From Roseiconus lacunae (lineage in GTDB: Bacteria; Planctomycetota; Planctomycetia; Pirellulales; Pirellulaceae): DNA of 64,000 nucleotides. Both the position numbers and the translations under genes were made by a program. The notes beneath the pieces were generated by a model, which saw only the letters and a program-made list of their open reading frames with translations, was not told the DNA's origin and made no database searches. Of the stretch, positions 9,512 through 17,969 are shown piece by piece. The stretch lies in the NCBI RefSeq assembly GCF_008312935.1, contig NZ_VSZO01000043.1, positions 124,001 through 188,000 on the forward strand, in the 5' to 3' direction. Every line of letters begins with the position of its first letter. The stretch's first letter is position 1.

Positions 9512-10324
9512 ATGCAATTTCAGGGAAAAAAGGGGCTGATTTTAGGTGTCGCCAACGAGAATTCGATTGCCTGGGCGATCGCTCAGGAAATCATGAATGC
9601 CGGGGGAGTGTGTGGATTTACCCACTTGCCCGACCGCCCCGATGACGAGCGAAAACGCAATCGAAGGCGTGTTTCCCAACTGACCGACAAGTACGAAAAC
9701 GCTGCATTTCTGCTGCCAATGGACGCGCAGAAAGACGAGGACATCCGCACCGTCTTTGATACGACGGCGGAAAAATTCGGCAAAATCGACTTCGTCCTTC
9801 ACTCGATGGCGTTCGCCGATCGTGAGGACTTGGCCAAAGATACGATCTTCACCAGCCGCGCCGGTTTTGCCCTCGCGATGGACGTGAGCGTTTATACACT
9901 TCTGGCCTGTTGTGCAGCTGCTAAACCGATTATGAATGCCGGTGGATCGATCGCGACGATGACTTACTTCGGTGGCGAGAAGTGCGTCCCCGGCTATAAC
10001 GTGATGGGGGTTTGCAAAGCAGCGTTGGAAGCGGCGATGCGGTACGCCGCCTACGACTTGGGACCCAGTGGAATCCGTGTCAACGCGCTCTCGGCAGGCC
10101 CCGTGCGGACGCTCGCCGGTCGAGCCGCAGGCGTCGAAGAAATGTTGAAGCTGTACGACCGGATGGCCCCGCTTGGACGCAACATCACTCACGAGGAAGT
10201 CGGTCGCACCGGCGCGTTTTTGCTAAGTGATCTCAGCAACGGAATCACCGGCGAAATCCTGCACATCGACGGCGGTTACAACGCGATGGGTAGCCCGGGT
10301 CGTTTGCTCGATGACCTCAAGTAA
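9512..10324 (+). CDS. fabI: Enoyl-[acyl-carrier-protein] reductase (NADH)
   Basis: 270 residues from the ATG at 9512; the frame is open 69 bp further upstream but the MQFQGKKGLILGVANENSIA start matches the family's first strand. It reduces trans-2-enoyl-ACP in the last step of each fatty-acid elongation cycle, in the cytoplasm. It is a short-chain dehydrogenase with the FabI spacing of catalytic residues: Y162 and K169 (GYNVMGVCKAA, Tyr-x6-Lys rather than Tyr-x3-Lys). The NAD+ loop (GVANENSIA), LHSMAFA and the C-terminal GEILHIDGGYNAMG are all present. A basic insertion (DDERKRNRRR, about 44-53) follows the second strand. It is transcribed divergently from the AAA+ regulator with 181 bp between the starts. 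Confidence 0.96.
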   Translation: MQFQGKKGLILGVANENSIAWAIAQEIMNAGGVCGFTHLPDRPDDERKRNRRRVSQLTDKYENAAFLLPMDAQKDEDIRTVFDTTAEKFGKIDFVLHSMAFADREDLAKDTIFTSRAGFALAMDVSVYTLLACCAAAKPIMNAGGSIATMTYFGGEKCVPGYNVMGVCKAALEAAMRYAAYDLGPSGIRVNALSAGPVRTLAGRAAGVEEMLKLYDRMAPLGRNITHEEVGRTGAFLLSDLSNGITGEILHIDGGYNAMGSPGRLLDDLK

Positions 10325-10337
10325 CACTCTCTCGTAG

Positions 10338-10358
10338 CGGAAGCCGCGGAGGCTTTCG
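10338..10358 (+). terminator. Hairpin 13 nt after fabI
   Basis: An 8-bp stem (CGGAAGCC at 10338-10345 with GGCTTTCG at 10351-10358, one G-T pair) and a 5-nt GCGGA loop. No T-run follows, so it may be a rho-type or mRNA-stabilising hairpin rather than an intrinsic terminator. Confidence 0.4.
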
Positions 10359-10486
10359 GCACACCACCGAAACGCTCCGCGGAAAAACACAATGCCGGTC
10401 GCGGCATCGACGCGCCACTACAGTCTTTTAGCCCTTCATGTCGGATATGAGTGGGCTGCACCAACCTATCAACCCAAGAACAAACC

Positions 10487-11080
10487 ATGGTCCGTACCGC
10501 TAGCACGATGTTGTCGCTGGGCACGAAGGCACCCGAATTTTCACTTCCAGAATGCGACGGCGGCACCGTCAGCTTGTCCGATTTCGCAGGCAAGAAAGCT
10601 TTGTTGGTGATGTTCATGTGCAACCACTGCCCGTACGTCAAACACGTCGCCGATCAGTTGAAGTCATTGGCGGACGATTATTTAGCGAAGGACGTTGCCG
10701 TCGTTGGGATCAGTAGCAATGATGCGGAGACCTATCCGGATGATTCGCCCGAAAAGATGAGTGAAGAGAAGAAGCAGCGCGGATACGCCTTTCCGTATCT
10801 TTACGACGGCGACCAAAAAGTGGCTCAGGCGTACGCCGCGGCGTGCACGCCCGATTTCTATCTTTTCGATGCCAATCAAGAACTGGTCTACCGCGGGCAA
10901 CTCGATTCGTCGCGGCCGAAGACCGATATCCCGGTCACCGGCGAAGACCTGCGAGCGGCGATCGATAAAGTCCTTGCGGGGGAAAAGCCAGGCGAGGTTC
11001 AACGGCCTTCGTTGGGCTGCAACATCAAATGGAAAGACGGCAACGAACCGGCCTACTTCAATCCGACCGGCGTGAGCTGA
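10487..11080 (+). CDS. Thioredoxin-like redoxin (AhpC/TSA superfamily)
   Basis: 197 residues from the ATG at 10487 (MVRTAST); the frame is open further upstream but those residues are not family-like. The fold is that of alkyl hydroperoxide reductase/TlpA-type redoxins: GTKAPEFSLPECDGG, then VMFMCNHCPYVKHVADQL with a CxxC active site (C45, C48), then VVGISSNDAETYPDDSPEKM and the cis-Pro-containing CTPDFYLFD. This 'CNHCPYV' subgroup is widespread in planctomycetes and cyanobacteria; it is probably a cytoplasmic thiol oxidoreductase or peroxidase. No signal peptide is seen. The stop codon touches the GTG start of the next gene, so the two are probably co-translated. Confidence 0.88.
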   Translation: MVRTASTMLSLGTKAPEFSLPECDGGTVSLSDFAGKKALLVMFMCNHCPYVKHVADQLKSLADDYLAKDVAVVGISSNDAETYPDDSPEKMSEEKKQRGYAFPYLYDGDQKVAQAYAAACTPDFYLFDANQELVYRGQLDSSRPKTDIPVTGEDLRAAIDKVLAGEKPGEVQRPSLGCNIKWKDGNEPAYFNPTGVS

Positions 11081-12001
11081 GTGCTTTCCTACCTGCAAAA
11101 CCTGACGCTGCGGCTGGCCGCCGGCGCCGCAAAGCTGGATCCGAAAACGAGGCAATTGCACGCCGATTGGCTGATCGCTCAGCAACGCGCCGATGGCGGC
11201 TTCGCCGGTCGCGAAGGCGACAGCGATCCTTATTACACGGCGTTCGCACTGCGGGCGCTTTGGATTGTGGATGCCCTTTCTGATCAGATCGGCCAGCACG
11301 CGGCAAGCTTTCTGCGTTCGCGTTTAGCCCATCGTGAAAGCATCGTTGATTTGATCTCCTTGATCTTCGCCGCCGCCATTTGCGAAATGGCGGTGGGAGC
11401 CGAAGTGGTCGAAAACGACGACGCAACTTGGGCGGATAACGTGACCGAATTGTTAGAGTCACTGAGGACCAGCGACGGCGGCTTTGCGAAGTCTCCCGAA
11501 GGTCGCGCCGGAAGCACCTATCAAACGTTCTTGTCGGTGCTTTGCTTGGAACTGATGGGCCGGCAGCCGGTCGACGCTTCTGCGGTTGCCAACTTTGTCC
11601 ATTCCCAGGCTCACCCCGACGGCGGGTACCTCGAAATCCGTGCAGCCAAGCGTCCCGGGGTGAACCCGACCGCGGCCGCAATCGGGACGCTCAAAACACT
11701 CGGCCTGCTCGACACCGTCGACACCGAAGCAACGATCGAATTCCTCGCCGAGATGCAATCCGATGAAGGTGGCTTTACCGCCAACACGCGAATTCCGTTT
11801 GCCGACTTGCTTAGCAGTTGCACCGCAATGATCACTCTCGATGATCTCGGTGCGATTGAGACGATCGATCGGCAAGCGGTTGCCCGTTATGCCGAGTCGA
11901 TGCAGATGTCTGCGGGCGGTTTCGCCGGGTTCCAACTCGACCAAACGGCCGACGTGGAATACACGTTCTATGGGCTCGCAGCCCTTTCGATGTGTCAATA
12001 A
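11081..12001 (+). CDS. Prenyltransferase/squalene-cyclase-type alpha/alpha-barrel protein
   Basis: 306 residues, starting with a GTG immediately after the stop of the redoxin gene. It consists of repeated helical units with the 'Q-x-x-DGGF' hallmark of terpenoid cyclase/protein prenyltransferase beta subunits: QRADGGFAGR (about 33), SDGGFAKSPEGRAGSTYQT (about 132), HPDGGYLEIR, SDEGGFTANT and SAGGFAGF, with a C-terminal DVEYTFYGLAAL. The spacing is closest to geranylgeranyl-transferase beta-like sequences. The zinc ligands of protein prenyltransferases (Asp, Cys, His) cannot be placed with confidence, so activity is uncertain. Bacteria have no known CaaX system, so a lipid or terpenoid substrate, or a purely structural role, is equally possible. 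Linkage to the redoxin suggests one unit. Confidence 0.75.
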   Translation: MLSYLQNLTLRLAAGAAKLDPKTRQLHADWLIAQQRADGGFAGREGDSDPYYTAFALRALWIVDALSDQIGQHAASFLRSRLAHRESIVDLISLIFAAAICEMAVGAEVVENDDATWADNVTELLESLRTSDGGFAKSPEGRAGSTYQTFLSVLCLELMGRQPVDASAVANFVHSQAHPDGGYLEIRAAKRPGVNPTAAAIGTLKTLGLLDTVDTEATIEFLAEMQSDEGGFTANTRIPFADLLSSCTAMITLDDLGAIETIDRQAVARYAESMQMSAGGFAGFQLDQTADVEYTFYGLAALSMCQ

Positions 12002-12220
12002 GGCTGGCGGCGAGTTCAACGCAGGCCTGATTGGCTAGATCGTTTTACGAATCAGTCCGGAACCCGTGCTCTCTAAACGCCTCGGTGGATCTCGCCACCT
12101 ATATCGAGGACATGTTGCTAGCAATTGCTGTTCGTCGGCGATTCGGATTGGACTTTCGGGGCCGGGGTAGATTTCGCTAGGATCCAGGTTCGACGACCCT
12201 CAAACGTTGGAAGGATCCAC

Positions 12221-13342
12221 GTGTCTGCTGTGCCACAAAAACAAGGATTCGATGCCACCGAAACGGCCGCACAGGCCGGCCGAGGTGGGCATCACACCGC
12301 CGCACCAGAAACGCTGATCGAACGATTGCGGATGATCCGTCAGTTTGTCAGCACCGAAGCTAACGCGTTGCAATCGGCAGCGAAAAACCTTGGCCCATCG
12401 GCAGTCCAAGCGGCCGAATTAACGGCGGAGTGTCAAGGCAACATCGTAGTCACCGGTGTCGGTAAGGCCGGTTTGGTCGGGCAAAAACTGGTTGCCACAC
12501 TGGCAAGCACGGGGACACCGGCGCACTTTTTACATCCGACCGAAGCGGTGCATGGTGATTTCGGACGAGTCCGTTCGGACGACCTTGTTTGGGCGATTTC
12601 TAATTCCGGCCGCAGCGACGAGGTGTTGGCGATCGCGTCACAGCTACGTCGTCAATCAACCGGATTGATTTCGATCACCGCCGACGAGGATAATCCGTTG
12701 GCCAAAACTGCTACGTGTAAAGTTGCCTATGGCAAACAGACCGAAGCCTGCCCGCACGGTTTGGCGCCGACTAGCAGTACCGCTGCGATGATGGCAGTCG
12801 GGGATGCGATCGCGCTGATGGCAAGTCAACTTCGCCGCTTCACCGCGACCGACTTTCGTCGATTTCATCCCGGCGGTGCGCTTGGCAGAAAACTCGATCG
12901 TGTCGAAAAGCTGATGCGTCCACTCGAGAGCTGCCGCTTAGCGAAGGACTCTGTTTCGATTCGCGAATGCATGGTTACCTGTTCGATCTCGGGCCGACGT
13001 AGCGGTGCGATCATGTTGACCAATACAGACAACGTGTTGACCGGGATCTTCACCGACAGCGACCTCGCGCGGTTGTTGGAATCACGTTGCGAAGACGCAC
13101 TCGACGGTCCGATCGGTGACAAGATGACGATCGATCCCCATTGCGTGTCACCGGAGACAATGGCGAGTGATGCGATTTCGCTGCTCAGTCAACTTCGGAT
13201 CAGCGAACTACCTGTCGTGGATGCGATGCGTCGGCCAGTTGGAATGATCGACATCACGGACTTGATCGCACTCGGAGAGATCGCCGACTCGACACCGAGT
13301 CATGATCCGCAGATGCGTCCAATCGTCCCCTTCAAGCTTTAA
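12221..13342 (+). CDS. kdsD: Arabinose-5-phosphate isomerase (KdsD/KpsF)
   Basis: 373 residues. Start taken at the GTG at 12221 because AAGGA lies five bases upstream; the frame is open to 12125 but that extension is not conserved-looking. Order: a short N-terminal tail, SIS domain (about 55-210: NIVVTGVGKAGLVGQKLVATLASTGTPA, then HGDFG and ISNSGRSDEV) and two CBS domains (about 235-360). The HPGGALGRKL linker is diagnostic for KdsD/KpsF/GutQ. It converts ribulose-5-phosphate to arabinose-5-phosphate, the first step of Kdo synthesis for the lipopolysaccharide inner core, in the cytoplasm. It is followed closely by kdsC, as in many Gram-negative kds-lpt operons. Confidence 0.94.
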   Translation: MSAVPQKQGFDATETAAQAGRGGHHTAAPETLIERLRMIRQFVSTEANALQSAAKNLGPSAVQAAELTAECQGNIVVTGVGKAGLVGQKLVATLASTGTPAHFLHPTEAVHGDFGRVRSDDLVWAISNSGRSDEVLAIASQLRRQSTGLISITADEDNPLAKTATCKVAYGKQTEACPHGLAPTSSTAAMMAVGDAIALMASQLRRFTATDFRRFHPGGALGRKLDRVEKLMRPLESCRLAKDSVSIRECMVTCSISGRRSGAIMLTNTDNVLTGIFTDSDLARLLESRCEDALDGPIGDKMTIDPHCVSPETMASDAISLLSQLRISELPVVDAMRRPVGMIDITDLIALGEIADSTPSHDPQMRPIVPFKL

Positions 13343-13352
13343 ACCACATTCG

Positions 13353-13880
13353 ATGCCTGTTTCTCTTCGTTCCGATCAGGACCTCGCTGATTCCATCGTT
13401 TGTGTTCTTAGTGACGTCGACGGCGTCATGACCGATGGACGCATCATCTATGACTCCAGCGGAGCCGAGTCAAAACAGTTTCATGTTCGCGACGGACTTG
13501 GGATCAAACGATGGATCAATAGTGGTTTCACATTCGGCATCATCACCGCGCGCAGTAGCGAGGCGGTTCGTCGTCGAGCCGAAGAGTTGACGATCGATCC
13601 GGTGTACCAAGGCGTGAAAGACAAAGCTGCCTGTGTCACGGGGGTCGCAAAGTCACTGCAGATCGATCTCAACCAGATTGCCTATATCGGCGACGACCTG
13701 CCTGACCTGGGGCCGATGAAAGCCGTCGGTTTGGCGGTCGCTCCGGCGGACGCCGCTCGTGACGTTCGCGACGCGGCTCATTGGATTCTTAGTAAGAACG
13801 GTGGCGACGGGGCGGTTCGAGAGATGCTCGAACGTTTGCTTCGCGCAAAAGATCGCTGGACCGTTGAGGGGACTCGATGA
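13353..13880 (+). CDS. kdsC: Kdo-8-phosphate phosphatase (HAD family)
   Basis: 175 residues from the ATG at 13353 (10 bp after the kdsD stop). It is a compact, cap-less HAD phosphatase of the C0/KdsC type: motif I LSDVDGVMTDG (D21, D23), motif II ITARSS, and motif III with K and YIGDDLPDL. The enzyme removes phosphate from Kdo-8-phosphate in the cytoplasm; KdsC works as a tetramer because it lacks a cap. The length matches the family. The last four bases (ATGA, 13877-13880) overlap the start of the next gene, which suggests translational coupling. Confidence 0.93.
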   Translation: MPVSLRSDQDLADSIVCVLSDVDGVMTDGRIIYDSSGAESKQFHVRDGLGIKRWINSGFTFGIITARSSEAVRRRAEELTIDPVYQGVKDKAACVTGVAKSLQIDLNQIAYIGDDLPDLGPMKAVGLAVAPADAARDVRDAAHWILSKNGGDGAVREMLERLLRAKDRWTVEGTR

Positions 13881-16800
13881 ACTGGATCAGTGCCAACCTG
13901 CGGAATTACTTTCTCGCGTTGGTGACGCTGATTCTATGCGCGTATGGATACGACGAGGCATCGCGCCGGTTGCTTGCGGTTCCCGAAATCGAAATCGTAA
14001 AACCAAAGCCGCCGACCAAGGACGCATCGCTGCGAGAAGAACTCGTCGATTTGTTTCCACCGGACGCGTGGGAACTCGGTGATTGCAAACGAATCATCAC
14101 CGGACGCGGGACACTGTTGTTTAAAGATTGGCAGCAAATTGCCGATGACGAGTGGAAACTGGAACCGCTAACAATCGTGATCGGACGTGGCCTCGCTTCC
14201 GATGATGCACCGGCGCCGATCGTCTTGAAGGCTCCCGATGGCGCCGAAGTCCGGTTTTCACGCGGCGTTGACCTTACCGGCACGGCCAACAAAAGTGCCC
14301 CACCGATCAAGATGGGACGTATGATCGGCAAGGTCACCATCTGGCGAGCGGGCAACGTCGAAACGCACCAAGCACTCCACGTGGAAACCAGCGACGTTCG
14401 AATCGACAAAGAAAAGGTTTGGACGACCGAAGCAATCGACATGACGCTGGGCACCGCCAAGCTACGCGGGAGCGACTTGACAATCCAGCTTGCCGTCAGT
14501 GCAACGGCGGCGACGTCGGTCGACACACCTTCGACGTTGCTGGACCAAATGAATTTGGTTTACCTGGATGAATTAACGATCCCGCTCGATGATCCGAACA
14601 GTGTTCTTACCGCAGACGCCTCGCATAAGCTTGGCGGTATCATTTCGGTGACTTGTAACAATCGTGTGCGATACGATTTTTCCAATGATAGTTTGACGCT
14701 TTACGACCGCGTTGCGATCACACGTCGTGTGCAGGATCAGGTCCTTGACCGAATCGACTGTGACGTCGTCAACCTAGTCCTTCGTGATCCTGCCAATCGA
14801 ACCATGGTCCGACAAGGTCCACTCGATTGGATCGACAAGATTATCGCCGAAGGACACCCAGCGGTTGTCAATCTTGGGTCACAACAATTCTTGCTCCAGG
14901 CTGAACGGATCGATTTCGATGCGATCAACGGATTGTTACGAACCGAAAGCAGCGAGGGGGTTCGGTTGGTTCGCCAAAACCTTTCGGCACACCTTCGCAA
15001 TCTGACCTATCAGTACTCGCCTCAGTACCCGAAAGAGCTTGGCGTGATCGACGTCGTTGGGTCAGGGAAAGTACAAATCAGCGATCCCGAAATCGCGGTG
15101 AAGAATTTGACTTGGATGGACTCGTTTAAATTGGAGCCGATCGCAGCGGCCAACATCGATGACATCCGCGCCGGGCACGTCGAACCTCGGTTTCGATTGG
15201 AAATCAACGGGAACGTGCGTGCCGAACTGGCCGACGACGGTATCGCAAAGGCGGACCAAATTGCCGGAGAACTGATCGCGGCGAAACAAGTGGCTTCGCC
15301 TAGCGGGACCGATGGGGAAGCGAATGTAGCAACGTCGAAAGCAAAGATGACACTCGTTCCGGAGGTCTTCCATGCGATGCGTTCGGTCTCGATCGACACC
15401 AATCAGATCGCCGTCGCGACCGAGCAGCTTAGTCTTTACTTCGAGCGTGCGGCCGACTTGGGAAAGCAAGTTGCCAAGCAAGTGGTACCGACTTCGCCTT
15501 TGGTTGCCGCCGTCCGCCAACCGCATGCGGCGTCGCCGATCGTGGGAGCAAAAGGATCGCTTGGCAACTTGGTCGGCTTCGCACAACCGAACACTGCCGA
15601 CGGTTCACTGCACCGTCCGGTTGCACGCCCGCGACCCGAGATATCGGGTGAGATGATCAGCGCGCAATTGCTGATCACCAACGACGGCATCGAACCCAAG
15701 GACGTTAGCATCAACGGTGGCGTCCATCTGAAGCATCAAATTCTATCCGCGGATAGTTCACTACCGGTCGAGATGCTCGGACAAACGATGCGATTGATCC
15801 GCGGTGGCGTCTCTCAATCAAGCGGACGCGATATTTTGCAGCTTGGCAGTGGCCCCGAAGCGCCGGCCCGACTGATCATGGACGATGGTTTTTTTGTCGG
15901 GCCGACCATCAAGGTTTGGCCATCGGAAAACCGAATCGAAGTCGACGGGGCAGGCGAGTTGAAGGTTCCAACTTCGGTACTCAAACGCGACCAACAACCG
16001 ACCGATCCGAAGGTGTCGCTCGCCGGTAATCGCACCGTCGATCGCGCACAGCCTGCCAACTTAGGCGGCCCGGGAAAAGGTGACCGTACGGCGATGTCCA
16101 ATATTCAGTGGACGTCTAATCCCCATTGCCGTTGGGGGCAAGCGTTAACATTCGATGGTAGCCAGGCGGTGCTTAGCGGTGGCGTCCAAATCGATGCCGC
16201 GATGATCAATCAGGGCGAGCCTTGGAGCCAACGGATGTCCGGTCAACAAATGATGATTGCGCTCTCTTCACCGATTGAATTGCTAGACAAGGAAACGATG
16301 AAGTCGGCCGAGCTTCAACAAATCAGCCTCTACGAATCGCAGCAAGAGGCGGTCGTCGTTCGTGCCGAACAGCGAGACGTTTACAATCAGATGCAGGCGA
16401 TCCATGTGATCACCTCACGACAGCTCGATTTTTTGCCGGTCGATCAAGGGAGAATTGTCGGTACTGGCCCCGGATGGTACCGCGGATGGATGATGACCGA
16501 TTCAAAGTCATCCATCTTGTCGCCCGACGCGACTAAAACCGAGCACCTGGGCAATCAAGTGCTACAAGGTACACACCTCACCTACCGTGATGCGATCGAA
16601 TGCGATCTGAAGTCCGAATCGGTAGCATTCGGTGGAGGCGTTCGCGCCGGGATAAGAAAAGTGAATCGCTGGGACGAGGTAGTGGATGTCAATGAGATGT
16701 CACGACTAGCCGTCGGTGAGATGACGCTTGATTGCCATCGGTTGGCTTTCGGTATCTCGCCAGGCTATCCCAAGCATCTTCGTAAGATACCTGGGGCAAA

Positions 16801-17095
16801 AACGCCATGGGAATTGGTCGCCGATGGCGGCGTCGTCGCCAGGTCCAACCTGGAGCAAAAAGGCCTCTTTGAGCTGACAGCAAACCGCGCGTCGTATCAA
16901 TCCGAGAAATCTTGGTTGATCGTCGAGGGATCCCCCAGTCGAAGCGCATTCGTAAATCAAACGCGTCCTGATGGAACCCAAGGCCTAAGACTTAACTCAC
17001 CGAAAATTGCGGTGAATTTGGAGACCTACGAGTCTCAAACCGTGATTCAAGACGCGCAGGTAAGAAATATTCCGTTGCCCAAGCGGGGGCGATAA
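13877..17095 (+). CDS. Large LptC/OstA-like envelope protein
   Basis: 1072 residues, overlapping kdsC by four bases. One N-terminal membrane helix (about 8-25: NYFLALVTLILCAYGYD) is followed by a long soluble part with no further transmembrane segment. Recurrent beta-strand phrases such as 'ISVTCNNRVRYDFSNDSLTLYDRV', here broken across the chain, and repeated 'vhLkhqiLsaDsslpVEMLGQTMRLI'-type units resemble the LPS-export OstA/LptA beta-jellyroll fold. A GPGWYRGWM segment occurs near 870. Membrane-anchored topology plus position after kdsD-kdsC equals that of lptC in proteobacteria, but the protein is over five times longer than LptC. I infer a planctomycete LPS-transport bridge component; no enzyme motif is seen. 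Similarity was judged by eye only. Confidence 0.65.
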   Translation: MNWISANLRNYFLALVTLILCAYGYDEASRRLLAVPEIEIVKPKPPTKDASLREELVDLFPPDAWELGDCKRIITGRGTLLFKDWQQIADDEWKLEPLTIVIGRGLASDDAPAPIVLKAPDGAEVRFSRGVDLTGTANKSAPPIKMGRMIGKVTIWRAGNVETHQALHVETSDVRIDKEKVWTTEAIDMTLGTAKLRGSDLTIQLAVSATAATSVDTPSTLLDQMNLVYLDELTIPLDDPNSVLTADASHKLGGIISVTCNNRVRYDFSNDSLTLYDRVAITRRVQDQVLDRIDCDVVNLVLRDPANRTMVRQGPLDWIDKIIAEGHPAVVNLGSQQFLLQAERIDFDAINGLLRTESSEGVRLVRQNLSAHLRNLTYQYSPQYPKELGVIDVVGSGKVQISDPEIAVKNLTWMDSFKLEPIAAANIDDIRAGHVEPRFRLEINGNVRAELADDGIAKADQIAGELIAAKQVASPSGTDGEANVATSKAKMTLVPEVFHAMRSVSIDTNQIAVATEQLSLYFERAADLGKQVAKQVVPTSPLVAAVRQPHAASPIVGAKGSLGNLVGFAQPNTADGSLHRPVARPRPEISGEMISAQLLITNDGIEPKDVSINGGVHLKHQILSADSSLPVEMLGQTMRLIRGGVSQSSGRDILQLGSGPEAPARLIMDDGFFVGPTIKVWPSENRIEVDGAGELKVPTSVLKRDQQPTDPKVSLAGNRTVDRAQPANLGGPGKGDRTAMSNIQWTSNPHCRWGQALTFDGSQAVLSGGVQIDAAMINQGEPWSQRMSGQQMMIALSSPIELLDKETMKSAELQQISLYESQQEAVVVRAEQRDVYNQMQAIHVITSRQLDFLPVDQGRIVGTGPGWYRGWMMTDSKSSILSPDATKTEHLGNQVLQGTHLTYRDAIECDLKSESVAFGGGVRAGIRKVNRWDEVVDVNEMSRLAVGEMTLDCHRLAFGISPGYPKHLRKIPGAKTPWELVADGGVVARSNLEQKGLFELTANRASYQSEKSWLIVEGSPSRSAFVNQTRPDGTQGLRLNSPKIAVNLETYESQTVIQDAQVRNIPLPKRGR

Positions 17096-17110
17096 GACCA
17101 AATCCTGAAC

Positions 17111-17149
17111 TGCCGATGTCTAACTCGGTTGATCGAGGACATCTCGGCA
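17111..17149 (+). terminator. Hairpin after the LptC-like gene
   Basis: TGCCGATGTC (17111-17120) pairs with GACATCTCGGCA (17138-17149) with a 2-nt bulge, and CTCG/CGAG pair inside the loop. There is no T-run. Its place, 16 nt after the stop codon and in the convergent gap to the next gene, suggests a 3'-end structure. Confidence 0.4.
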
Positions 17150-17244
17150 TCACCTAAGACGCCGCAGTAGCCACGCTGTCTCTCGTCCCCGATCGGGACG
17201 ACCGAGTCACGCGGTTGCTACAAGGGTCGGCACCCGCCACGGTC

Positions 17245-17469
17245 TTATCGACGACCGGCGTACTTCGAACGGTCGCTAACGAATTGTTCGAGCGTCTGTT
17301 CCATCGATCGCAATTCGTCGTCGAGCCATGCGGCATAGTCGTTCCGCGATTGATCCGATAGCAAGTCCGTCATGACGGTCCAATCTTCGACATCACGAAT
17401 CGCGTCAACCGCGTTTACGTGGCTCGGCAACTCGTTGGTCAAGTTGTTTTCGTTGCTGGAAGCTTGCAT
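17245..17469 (-). CDS. Small conserved-looking acidic protein, unknown function
   Basis: 74 residues, about a quarter Asp/Glu and Asn/Gln-rich, predicted mostly helical, with no Cys and no membrane segment. The start is strongly supported: GGAGGG lies seven bases upstream of the ATG, one of the best ribosome sites in the window. The C-terminal half (WLDDELRSMEQTLEQFV) could form an amphipathic helix. No family recognised. It converges with the LptC-like gene and lies about 500 bp downstream of the hrpA stop on the same strand, separated by an apparently empty region. Confidence 0.65.
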   Translation of the reverse strand: MQASSNENNLTNELPSHVNAVDAIRDVEDWTVMTDLLSDQSRNDYAAWLDDELRSMEQTLEQFVSDRSKYAGRR

Positions 17470-17969
17470 CGGGATACCCTCCGGCAGGTGGCTTTAGTTT
17501 GGGTCGTGAGTCCGTTCACAGCGGGCGGCGGCTTGCGGGGTTGCTGGCCAGCCTTGGTTCGGTGAATAAGACGCGCCAAGCGGGATCCTGGTTCGTCATG
17601 ATTGCAAAACCATTTAGTCGTCGCAGAGGTGCAAGTGTCATACCATTAACTTGGCCTTGCCGGCCTCTGTGTCTTAGCTAAAGACGCCAAACGTTGGTTT
17701 TTGGGGTGAAAAATCCTGTGAAAAAGTAATTCGAAATCTTCCGAGATTTCGTGACCTGTCGTTTCAAATCAATGCGATGTTGCGAATCTGCCACAACATC
17801 ATGCAACAATGGCAGACTCTGCACAAACACAACGCACTGCCATATACTACTCCGTTGTCGTCCTGTAAGGGAGTCCAGTTGCTCGTAAATTTGGTTTTTG
17901 ACTGGATTTCGCCGTGAATTGCTCCGGTCACACCATCGCGACCTGTCAAGTCCTTGCTAGCAATCAGGT
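17470..17969. other. Intergenic region with AT-rich stretch and hairpin
   Basis: 500 bp without a supported gene. The part at about 17690-17870 is clearly more AT-rich than its surroundings. It contains a perfect 8-bp hairpin with a 4-nt loop (CGAAATCT at 17732-17739 and AGATTTCG at 17744-17751). No T-run follows on either strand. It could be the promoter/operator region of the small protein gene at 17469. Confidence 0.4.
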
